From Vicinamibacteria bacterium (lineage in GTDB: Bacteria > Acidobacteriota > Vicinamibacteria > Fen-336): DNA of 64,000 bases. The position numbers and the translations under genes were made by a program. How positions within the stretch are numbered: position 1 is the first letter of the stretch; each line of letters begins with the position of its first letter. Location of the stretch: assembly GCA_035570235.1 (NCBI GenBank), contig DATMML010000043.1:1-64000 (forward strand), read 5' to 3'. The notes under the pieces were generated by a model, which had not been told where the DNA came from, did no database searches, and saw only the letters and a list, made by a program, of their open reading frames with translations. Positions 1 through 7,016 of this stretch are shown here, piece after piece.

Positions 1-989
1 CTCCCCCTGCACCGGCTCCCCCTCCCGAGCCCTCCCCCCGGGGAGAGAAGCCGCGAGCCGAGATGACAGTCGAGGAGTTGCGGCAGACCCGCTCGTCGCC
101 GGTGGTGCGCAAGATCGCGGCTGAGCACCACGTGGACATCAGCCAGATCCCGGGGACGGGCATCGCGGGGCGCGTGACCAAGCAGGACATCCTCGGTCAC
201 ATCGAGGGCAGGCCGGCCCCCGCCCCCTCGCCCGCCGTGCCTCCCCCCGCACCCGCCCCGCCGGTTAGGCCCCCGGCTCCGCCCTCCACCCCGGGCCCGC
301 GGGTCGAGGTCGTGCCCATGTCGCCCATCCGCCGCAAGACCGCCGAGCACATGGTCGCGTCCAAGCGCACCTCGGCCCATGTCACCACTGTCTTTGAGAT
401 CGACATGACCCGGGCGGACCAGCTGCGCCGGAAGTACCGCGAGAGCTACGAGGAGCGGAGCGGTGTGAAGCTCACGTACATGCCCTTCATCCTCAAGGCC
501 ACGGTGGACGCGCTCAAGGCCTTCCCCGTCGTCAACGCCAGCATCGATGGCGACAACATCCTGTACCGCAAGGACATCAACATCGGGGTGGCGGTCGCTC
601 TCGACTGGGGCCTGATCGTCCCCGTCATCCACAACGCCGACGAGAAGAACATCCTGGGCCTGGCCCGGGCGGTGAACGACCTCGCGGAGCGGGCCCGCAG
701 CAAGAGGCTCAAGGTCGAGGAGGTGCAGGGGGGCACCTTCACCATAACCAACCCCGGCGTCTTCGGGAGCTTGTTCGGCACCCCCATCATCAACCAGCCG
801 CAGGTGGCGATCCTAGGCGTGGGCACGATCGAGAAGCGGCCGGTGGTTCGGGATGACGCCATCGCCATTCGGACCATGGCCTACTTCGCGCTCAGCTTCG
901 ACCACCGCCTGGTGGATGGGGCGGAGGCGGACCGCTTCATGGCCCATGTCAAGAGAGGCCTCCAGGAGTTCGACGAGAGCGCGCTCTGA
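1..989 (+). CDS. 2-oxo-acid dehydrogenase E2 (dihydrolipoyl acyltransferase), 5' end outside window
   Basis: Acyltransferase core of a pyruvate or branched-chain 2-oxo-acid dehydrogenase complex; it moves the acyl group from lipoyl-lysine to CoA in the cytoplasm. The frame is open to the left edge and reads a Pro/Ala-rich linker before the first Met (base 63), so that Met is probably internal and the lipoyl domain lies outside the window. Counting from it, residues about 8-45 form the peripheral-subunit-binding domain (SSPVVRKIAAEHHVD), 50-80 are a second Pro/Ala linker, and 82-305 the catalytic domain ending with the active-site motif DHRLVDG near residue 281. Substrate class (pyruvate or branched-chain) cannot be told from this part alone. 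lipB lies 1.4 kb downstream. Confidence 0.93.
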   Translation, partial: PPAPAPPPEPSPRGEKPRAEMTVEELRQTRSSPVVRKIAAEHHVDISQIPGTGIAGRVTKQDILGHIEGRPAPAPSPAVPPPAPAPPVRPPAPPSTPGPRVEVVPMSPIRRKTAEHMVASKRTSAHVTTVFEIDMTRADQLRRKYRESYEERSGVKLTYMPFILKATVDALKAFPVVNASIDGDNILYRKDINIGVAVALDWGLIVPVIHNADEKNILGLARAVNDLAERARSKRLKVEEVQGGTFTITNPGVFGSLFGTPIINQPQVAILGVGTIEKRPVVRDDAIAIRTMAYFALSFDHRLVDGAEADRFMAHVKRGLQEFDESAL

Positions 990-1177
990 CGCGCAGATGC
1001 CCGGCCCGCGACCAGAAGCGGGCGGCCCCGCCCGCCCCTCTCCCCGGCTGAGACCCGCAATCCGTCGCACAATGGCTTGCACCCGAGGGCTTTCGGATCG
1101 AGACTGTCGACAGATCGGCAGGCCGGACCCACGCGCGGCGCGGGGCCGGCTTGCTCACGCGCAGACCGGGAGGGGCC

Positions 1178-1708
1178 GTGGAGAGCCGCGAGGAGCTTGA
1201 GAAGCGGGTGGCTGAGCTCGAGAAGCAGGTCTCGACCCTCAAGGGGCGCGGCCTGGTTCGGTTGCGCGGCATCCGCAAGCGCGCCGGCTGGGGCATCGGG
1301 GACATTCCCTTCTACGACATCGCCGTGGGCCCGGATCTCGAGCGTGGCGAGCTGCGCGGTCACGCGAAGGGAATCATCGCCATTGGAGATTTCGCCACCG
1401 GCATCCTCGCCTTCGGCGGGCTGGCCCGGGGCGTGATCGCCTTCGGGGGCCTGGCTGCGGGTTTCGTAAGCTTCGGTGGCTTGTCGGTCGGCATCTTGGG
1501 TGCGATCGGAGGCGTGGCCATCGCCGGTCTGGCCGCTATCGGGGGGGCGGCCATTGGCGGCGCCGCCATTGGAGGCGGCGCCGTCGGCTACTACGCGTGC
1601 GGCGGGGGGGTGGCCGGAATGCACGTTGTCGGCCCGATCCATCGCGATCCGGAGGCCGCGGAGTTCTTTCGCCGCTACGGTCTCGGGGGACTCTGCCACT
1701 TTCGGTGA
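1178..1708 (+). CDS. Glycine-decapeptide-repeat protein with N-terminal coiled coil
   Basis: Function unknown; 176 residues. I chose GTG 1178 because GGGAGGGG lies just upstream; an in-frame TTG at 1151 has no such site. Residues 3-22 form a short heptad coiled coil (ELEKRVAELEKQV). From residue 65 glycines recur exactly every five residues in four decads (GIIAIGDFAT, GILAFGGLAR, GVIAFGGLAA, GFVSFGGLSV), then decay into GG/AIGG repeats to about residue 145. The regular spacing suggests a solenoid or a glycine-zipper membrane-associated sheet. The C-terminus (HRDPEAAEFFRRYG) is polar. There is no signal peptide. The gene appears to be alone. Confidence 0.75.
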   Translation: MESREELEKRVAELEKQVSTLKGRGLVRLRGIRKRAGWGIGDIPFYDIAVGPDLERGELRGHAKGIIAIGDFATGILAFGGLARGVIAFGGLAAGFVSFGGLSVGILGAIGGVAIAGLAAIGGAAIGGAAIGGGAVGYYACGGGVAGMHVVGPIHRDPEAAEFFRRYGLGGLCHFR

Positions 1709-1856
1709 TGGCGAGCTCAGCATTCCCGCGCTCCGATCTCGGGGGCCGGCTCCCGGGGACACAGGGCTCGTCCGTGGGTCATTCGTCCAGCAAGGGACCG
1801 CTCGTTGGCGGTCCTCCCGATCGACGCGTTACATTCAGGGATGCAAAGGAGGGTCA

Positions 1857-2204
1857 ATGGCTCTTTACTTGCTACGCGGCAGCTACACGGCGGAAGGGAC
1901 AAAGGGCCTGCTCAGGGATGGTGGAACAAAGAGGCGGGCCGTAGTGCAGAAGCTGGTCGAGCAGGCGGGTGGAAAGCTTCATGCCACCTACTACGCCTTG
2001 GGCGAGGACGACGTTTATGTGATCGCCGAGATCCCGGATCAGACGACCGCGATTGCCCTGAGTCTGGCCGTAAACGCCAGTGGAGCGGTGCACCTAAAGA
2101 CTACGGTTCTCCTGACGCCGGAGGAGGTCGATGCGGCGACGAAAAAGCCGATCAACTACCGGGCCCCCGGAGTGCCAAGGGGCGCGCCCGGAGGGCTCGT
2201 CTGA
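1857..2204 (+). CDS. GYD-domain protein
   Basis: 115-residue protein resembling the GYD family (ferredoxin-like alpha/beta fold, related to small dimeric stress or sensor proteins of unknown biochemical role). It begins MALYLLRGSYTAEGTKGLL, carries the family's GG/R..VV..L...GG pattern and YYALGEDDVYVIAEIPD, and ends in a Pro/Gly tail. The start at 1857 is set by AAAGGAGGG at 1845-1853; the frame extends further upstream but without support. A weak -35/-10 pair (TTGGCG, TACATT ending 1835) lies just ahead. Confidence 0.82.
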   Translation: MALYLLRGSYTAEGTKGLLRDGGTKRRAVVQKLVEQAGGKLHATYYALGEDDVYVIAEIPDQTTAIALSLAVNASGAVHLKTTVLLTPEEVDAATKKPINYRAPGVPRGAPGGLV

Positions 2205-2400
2205 CGGGCAGGCCACGCCGGGGAGAGGCTTTTGGTCCACCCGCATCCCGGCCGGCCCCGAGGCGCAGTCTACGGCCGAGGAGGCGTCAACGATACGCCC
2301 ATCCCGACCTTCAACCGCTCAATGACGCCCCGCCCCCCGGCGCCGCCCCGTTGATCTCCCGGGCCCGCGGTCAAGGAGGGGCCGCCGTTCGCAACTAGTC

Positions 2401-3045
2401 ATGCCGCCCCTGGTTGTCCGTCGGCTGGGCCGGATCTCCTACGCCTTAGGCCTCGACCTGCAGGCCCGACTCGTGGCCGACCGCCAAGCGGGACGGGTCC
2501 CCGACACGCTCCTCCTGCTCGAGCACGAGCCCGTCTTTACGCTGGGGCGCAACGCCCGAAAGGAGAACCTGCTCCTGCCCGCGGAAGCCCTCCGGGCGCG
2601 GGGCTTCGAGGTCTTCGAGGCCGGCCGCGGAGGGGACGTCACCTACCACGGGCCGGGCCAGATCGTGGGCTATCCCATCCTGGACCTCTCGCCCGATCGG
2701 CGGGACGTCCACCGCTACGTCCGCGACCTGGAGGAGGTGTTGATCCGGACGTGCCGGGACCACGGGGTCGAGGCGGGGCGGGTGCCCGGACTCACCGGGG
2801 TCTGGGTGGGCCAGGAGAAGATCGGCGCCATTGGGGTGCGCATCGCGCGCTGGGTCACCTCCCACGGCTTCGCCTTCAACGCCGCCCCCGACCTCTCCCC
2901 CTTCCGTCTCATCGTGCCCTGTGGCATCGCCGACCGGGGCGTGACCAGCCTGGAGCGGCTCCGGGGCCCGGTCGTCCTCCCGGAGGTGATGGAGGGGCTG
3001 GCCGCTCATACCGCCGCGGTCTTCGGGCTCGAGATCGCGGGCTAG
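2401..3045 (+). CDS. lipB: Octanoyl-[ACP]:protein N-octanoyltransferase
   Basis: Transfers octanoate from acyl carrier protein to lipoyl-domain lysines, the first step of endogenous lipoate synthesis. The 214-residue length is normal. Visible hallmarks are RGGDVTYHGPGQ (76-87), the invariant Lys140 in EKIGAIG, and catalytic Cys174 in IVPCGI. The start has no clear Shine-Dalgarno. Its product is needed by E2 proteins such as the one at the left edge, so placement near that gene makes sense. The stop abuts the stop of the convergent GAF gene with no gap. Confidence 0.96.
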   Translation: MPPLVVRRLGRISYALGLDLQARLVADRQAGRVPDTLLLLEHEPVFTLGRNARKENLLLPAEALRARGFEVFEAGRGGDVTYHGPGQIVGYPILDLSPDRRDVHRYVRDLEEVLIRTCRDHGVEAGRVPGLTGVWVGQEKIGAIGVRIARWVTSHGFAFNAAPDLSPFRLIVPCGIADRGVTSLERLRGPVVLPEVMEGLAAHTAAVFGLEIAG

Positions 3046-4074
3046 TCACTCCGGGGCTTGGCGCCGTCGCGCTTCTTGGAGCAGGCGCGCGTTGCGCATG
3101 GCCACGACCAGGAATTCGGCCAAGGCCTCCCCCGCCGCCACGTCGTCGAGATCGAACCCCGCCGGCTGCTGGCTCTGAAAATCGATCGCGCCCACCACGG
3201 CGTGCCCGTCGAGCAGGGGGATGACCATCTCGGAGGCCGTCCCCGGCACGTCCGCATGGTAGTCGGGGTCGCGCGCCACATCCGCCACCACCTGCGGCGC
3301 CCGCAGGCGGAGAGCCCGGCCGATGACGCCGCCGGGCGGGCCCTGGGCCCGGCCGCCGCGGTGCCGCCCCACCCCCGGCCTCCCCGCCCATCGGCCGACC
3401 AGCACCCCCTCCTCGTCCAGCACCACCACCGCTACGTAAGTGTGGTTCAAGCGGGCCTGGATGGCCTCCGCGGCCTCCTGCATCAGCCGCTCCGGCTCCT
3501 GCACGGGCGCGATCCTGCGGGCCACGGAAGCGAGAAGGGCAATCTGTTCCGCCCGGTGGCGGCTCTGAGCCTCCGACCGCCGAAGGGCTTCGTTGGCCCG
3601 GGAGACCTCGCGGGCGGTCTGACCGGCGAGGGCGGCCTGCTCCTGGGCCTCGATCAGCCGCCGGCCAGACTCCTCCTCCTGAGCGGCGAGGAGGATCTCC
3701 AGGCGCAGGTTCGCCAGTTCCCCCAGGGCGAGGAGGGCTTCGGCCAGGTCCGGGCCCTCGGACAGGGCGGCGAGCAGGAACGGCAGGCAGCCCCGGGTGA
3801 GGAGCCGGACGGAGGGGGCGAGGGGGAGGAAGCTCGATCCCGTGCGCGCCCCTTCGGCCGCGGCCTGCGCCTCGTCCTCGAGAAGGGCCTCGAGCTCGCC
3901 GCCGGGGAGGCGCCGGAGAAGGGCGTCGAGGGTGCGCGTACAGTAGGGGCGGACCTCCGCCTCCGGCACGGAGGCAACCTGCACGATGCTGAGGATCCAT
4001 GCTTCCAGGATGGAGTCCCGGTGCGGCCGCAGCAGCAAGGCCGCTTGCTTCAAGGCCGGCACCAGGCGCTTCAC
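3046..4074 (-). CDS. GAF-domain sensor-like protein
   Basis: 342 residues. The N-terminal half is helical (possibly a RsbR/globin-like sensory bundle; I do not recognise it firmly), followed by a charged helix at about 125-175 that is probably coiled coil. Residues about 180-330 read as a GAF domain, with VVVLDEEGVLVGRWAG, PQVVADVARDPDYHADV and MVIPLLDGHAVVGAIDFQS. No output domain follows, so it may regulate a partner by binding. Its start overlaps the stop of menG by 4 bp, so the two are translated together. A role in redox or quinone sensing would be a guess from context. Confidence 0.8.
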   Translation of the reverse strand: MKRLVPALKQAALLLRPHRDSILEAWILSIVQVASVPEAEVRPYCTRTLDALLRRLPGGELEALLEDEAQAAAEGARTGSSFLPLAPSVRLLTRGCLPFLLAALSEGPDLAEALLALGELANLRLEILLAAQEEESGRRLIEAQEQAALAGQTAREVSRANEALRRSEAQSRHRAEQIALLASVARRIAPVQEPERLMQEAAEAIQARLNHTYVAVVVLDEEGVLVGRWAGRPGVGRHRGGRAQGPPGGVIGRALRLRAPQVVADVARDPDYHADVPGTASEMVIPLLDGHAVVGAIDFQSQQPAGFDLDDVAAGEALAEFLVVAMRNARLLQEARRRQAPE

Positions 4075-4826
4075 ACCTCGCCTCGGTAGAGGTGGGCGAT
4101 ACCTCCGGAGAGGGGCCGCACCACGACCGACCGGAACCCCGTTCCTTCCAGGAGTGCCGCGAACTCCCGCGGGCCCGGAAACCGGGCGACGGAGGCGGGA
4201 AGGTAGGAGTAGGCGCTGCGGTCACCGCTCACCCAGCCGCCGATGCTGGGGAGGATCCAGTGGAAGTAGACGCGGTAGAGTGCGCCCAGGGCGCCCCCCG
4301 GAGTGGAGAACTCAAGGACCACCAGTCGCCCCCCCGGGCGCAGGATCCGTCGCAGCTCGCGCAGGGCGGCGGGCGGGTCCCCCATGTTGCGGATGCCGAA
4401 AGACACGAGCGCTCCGTCGAAACTGCGGGCCGCGAGGGGGAGCCGTTCCCCGTCCCCCCCCACGAGGCCGGAGCGCGAGTTCAGCCCCCGGCGCTCGAGC
4501 TTGCCCGCCGCTCGGACCAGCATTTCTCCCGAGAGATCGGCTCCCACCCCGAAGTGCCCGGGATCCCGGCCCAGGGCCTCGATCAGGAGGTCCGCGGTCC
4601 CGGTGCAGAGGTCCAGGATGCGCGCCGGGCCGGAGAGTCCGAGGAGCTCCACCGCCCGCTTCCGCCAACGGGTGTCGACCCCCGCCGAGAGCAGATGGTT
4701 CAGGAGGTCGTAGCGGGGGGCGATGCGGTCAAACATCGACCGCACCGCCGCCTTGTCCGGCGAGCCCGGGGTGGGGGCGGGAGGGGGCGAGTCCACGACG
4801 GGAAAGACCGCGTTTGTCTCCCTCAA
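4071..4826 (-). CDS. menG: Demethylmenaquinone methyltransferase (UbiE/MenG family)
   Basis: SAM-dependent C-methylation of demethylmenaquinone, the last step of menaquinone synthesis. Residues 31-40 give the family signature MFDRIAPRYD, 70-80 motif I (ILDLCTGTADL), and GIRNMGDPPAALRELRRILR is typical of UbiE. The first 25 residues are a Pro-rich extension. The start codon at 4826 appears to be TTG; it lies inside a 14-bp inverted repeat (CTCCCT/AGGGAG, 4818-4831) that could hide it in a hairpin. A later start before MFDRIAP is possible. It lies 57 bp after the UbiA gene and shares 4 bp with the GAF gene. Confidence 0.93.
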   Translation of the reverse strand: MRETNAVFPVVDSPPPAPTPGSPDKAAVRSMFDRIAPRYDLLNHLLSAGVDTRWRKRAVELLGLSGPARILDLCTGTADLLIEALGRDPGHFGVGADLSGEMLVRAAGKLERRGLNSRSGLVGGDGERLPLAARSFDGALVSFGIRNMGDPPAALRELRRILRPGGRLVVLEFSTPGGALGALYRVYFHWILPSIGGWVSGDRSAYSYLPASVARFPGPREFAALLEGTGFRSVVVRPLSGGIAHLYRGEV

Positions 4827-4874
4827 GGGAGCTTGGGCCGGGCACGGGGGCGCGACACGAGCATGAACCTGCGG

Positions 4875-4880
4875 ATTATA
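4875..4880 (-). promoter_or_regulatory. Consensus -10 hexamer (TATAAT) ahead of menG
   Basis: A perfect TATAAT on the minus strand just beyond the UbiA stop codon, about 48 bases before the menG start. No good -35 lies 16-18 bp upstream, so this is a weak call for an internal promoter that would let menG be expressed apart from the upstream genes. Confidence 0.3.
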
Positions 4881-4883
4881 GCC

Positions 4884-5741
4884 TCAGGCGAGCCATCGTG
4901 CGGCTACGGTCGCGGCAAAGTAGCCCAGGCTCACCCAGCCGTTCAAGTTGAAGGCCTGCATGACCCGGCTCAGGTCCTCCGCGCGCACCAGGGAGTGCTC
5001 GTAGGCGAGGAGGACGGCCACCACCATCACCCCCCCCAGATAGAGCGGGTGCAGGGGGGTCAGCCAGTAGAGCCACGCCAGGAGGACCACGGCGACCACG
5101 TGGAGGACGCGCGCCAGCCCCAGCGCGACGGGTACGCCCAGGCGAGCGGGAAGCGAGTACAACCCCGCCCGGCGGTCGAACTCCATGTCCAGGCAGGCGT
5201 AGATGATGTCGAAGCCGCCTACCCAGGCGACGACGGCCAGGGCGAGGAGAATGGGTACCGGCTCGAAGCGACCCCGTATGGCCAGCCAGGCCCCCACCGG
5301 GGCCACCCCGAGAGCCAGACCCAAGAACAGGTGTGAGAGGGCGGTGAACCGCTTGGTGTACGAATAGCCGAAAACGACGAGGAGGGCGACGGGCGAGAGC
5401 GCCAGGCAGAGGGGGTTCAGCATTCCCGCCGCCAGGACGAGAACGCCCGCGGAGAGGACCACGAAGATCCAGACCTCCCGCCGGGAGAGGGCGCCCCGGG
5501 GCAGCTCGCGACTGGCCGTCCGCGGATTCTGCTCGTCGAGGGCGTGGTCGGCCAGTCGGTTAAAGCCCATGGCCGCGCTGCGCGCCCCCACCATGGCCAC
5601 CACGATCCACACGACCTGGCTCGTGCGGAGTTCCCCACGCACGGCCAGAGCGGCGGAGGTGAGGGCAAAGGGCAGGGCAAAGACGGAGTGAGAGAAGCGG
5701 ATCATCCGCCCGTAGGAGCTGACCCGGGTGAGGAGGTCCAT
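4884..5741 (-). CDS. UbiA-family prenyltransferase (MqnP-type, menaquinone synthesis)
   Basis: Membrane enzyme that attaches a polyprenyl chain to an aromatic acid. The 285-residue protein has two Asp-rich Mg-diphosphate motifs: NRLADHALDEQNPRT (Asn61, Asp65, Asp69) and DIIYACLDMEFDRR (Asp185, Asp189), between about eight or nine hydrophobic segments. The ATG at 5741 overlaps the stop of the aminofutalosine deaminase gene by one base (TGATG), so the longer open frame upstream is not real. With futalosine-pathway genes around it, 1,4-dihydroxy-6-naphthoate is the likely acceptor rather than 4-hydroxybenzoate. Confidence 0.92.
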   Translation of the reverse strand: MDLLTRVSSYGRMIRFSHSVFALPFALTSAALAVRGELRTSQVVWIVVAMVGARSAAMGFNRLADHALDEQNPRTASRELPRGALSRREVWIFVVLSAGVLVLAAGMLNPLCLALSPVALLVVFGYSYTKRFTALSHLFLGLALGVAPVGAWLAIRGRFEPVPILLALAVVAWVGGFDIIYACLDMEFDRRAGLYSLPARLGVPVALGLARVLHVVAVVLLAWLYWLTPLHPLYLGGVMVVAVLLAYEHSLVRAEDLSRVMQAFNLNGWVSLGYFAATVAARWLA

Positions 5742-6925
5742 CAGGGCTGCACCCTCTCCAGCCGCACTCCGGCCGAAACCAGGAACTCGAGGGGATCCTC
5801 CGGGTCGGACGCGGCGCGGGCATGGACGAGGGCCGCACGTTTGCCGGGCGCGATCGTCCCCAAGTCCTTGAGGCCCAGGGCGTCCGCGCCGCCCTGGGTG
5901 GCCATGCCCACGATCACCGCCGCGGGCAGCTCCGGAAACTGCCGGCGGAGTGTGGCCATGTCCTCCCTGAGGTCCAGATTCGGCGCGCTGGCCAAGCTGT
6001 CCGTGCCGAGGCAAAGACGGACCCCGGCCTTCCACAGTTCGGGCACGGGGGCCAAACCGACGCCGAGGTTCTGGTTGCTGCGCGGGCAGATCGCCACATG
6101 CACCCCCCGGCGCGCCAAGAGGGCCCGGTCCCCATCGTCCACATGGACGCAGTGGGCCGCCACCAGCCCGGGATGCAGGACGCCCAGGCCGTCCACGTAG
6201 CGCACCGGGCTTAGTCCGGGCGGCGTGAAGGCTACGTGGCCGAGGCCGCGCGCGGACAGGAACGCGGGCCAGGGACCGTCCCCCTTGGCAAGAAAGCGGC
6301 TCTCCGCCGCGGACTCCGCCAGGTGGAGAGCGGCCGGGCCGCCCCCCCGGGCCAGTCCCTCGAGGAGGGGGGCGGAGGTCGAGTAGGGGGCGTGGGCGGC
6401 GAGACGGACCTGCACGTCGGGCCCCGTCCGCAGGCCCGCGACCCGCGCCCGGGCTCCCTCCAGGGTGGAACCGGCGCGGGCTGGATCCCAGGCCAGAAGC
6501 TCGTAGAAGACGACGGCCGCCAGGCCGGAGGAGGCGAGAAGGTCCAGGTGGCGGAGCTGGTTCGAGATGTCGCCCACCGCCACCGTGCCCGTTTGGGAGA
6601 GTTCGCGGATCGCCTCCGCGGCCCGGAGGAGGACAACCTCCTCGCGCTCGGCGGCGCGGGCGTCCACCAGGGCCTTCACCCAGGGAACGAAGCCGGCCGA
6701 GCCATCGATCTGGCCCCGCAGGTGAGACAGCTCCAGATGGCAGTGCGCGTTCACAAGTCCGGGCAGGATCACGCCCGCTCCCAGGTCCCGGAGCCGGCCC
6801 TCGGGCTCTCCGGGGTCGCCTGGGCGTCCCACCCAGGCCACGCGCCCCGCCTCCACGGCCACCCGCCCCTGACGGAGGGGTGGCGTCACCATCGGCGCCA
6901 CCCAGGACGCGGTCAGGATCTGCAT
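5741..6925 (-). CDS. mqnX: Aminodeoxyfutalosine deaminase (amidohydrolase family)
   Basis: Metal-dependent amidohydrolase of 394 residues. The first metal site is NAHCHLE (His61, His63); others are AAHAPYSTS (His178), LHLAES (His201) and LGTDS (Asp309), the full set for a mononuclear deaminase. It resembles the MqnX branch that converts aminodeoxyfutalosine to futalosine rather than guanine or SAH deaminase; the neighbouring prenyltransferase and menG, and mqnEAC 8 kb away, support this. It heads the block menaquinone-UbiA-MenG-GAF. A TATAGT hexamer (6968-6973, minus) 43 bp upstream could be its -10. Confidence 0.85.
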   Translation of the reverse strand: MQILTASWVAPMVTPPLRQGRVAVEAGRVAWVGRPGDPGEPEGRLRDLGAGVILPGLVNAHCHLELSHLRGQIDGSAGFVPWVKALVDARAAEREEVVLLRAAEAIRELSQTGTVAVGDISNQLRHLDLLASSGLAAVVFYELLAWDPARAGSTLEGARARVAGLRTGPDVQVRLAAHAPYSTSAPLLEGLARGGGPAALHLAESAAESRFLAKGDGPWPAFLSARGLGHVAFTPPGLSPVRYVDGLGVLHPGLVAAHCVHVDDGDRALLARRGVHVAICPRSNQNLGVGLAPVPELWKAGVRLCLGTDSLASAPNLDLREDMATLRRQFPELPAAVIVGMATQGGADALGLKDLGTIAPGKRAALVHARAASDPEDPLEFLVSAGVRLERVQP

Positions 6926-6967
6926 GGCCCGGGGCCGCCGACGAGGGTCCCTCGCCTCACGGAACGA

Positions 6968-6973
6968 ACTATA
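6968..6973 (-). promoter_or_regulatory. Possible -10 (TATAGT) for mqnX
   Basis: TATAGT on the minus strand in the 91-bp gap between the GH3 gene stop and mqnX. The -35 position 18 bp upstream reads CTTCCC, which is poor, so only the -10 supports the call. Confidence 0.28.
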
Positions 6974-7016
6974 GCCGCGGCGGGGGCGCGCGGGAAGCGT
7001 CAGGGAGCGGTTGCTC

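Noticed and set aside
4884-6035. UbiA protein extended to 6035
   Set aside because: The extension lies inside mqnX in another frame; ATG 5741 overlaps the mqnX stop and starts at the family's usual N-terminus.
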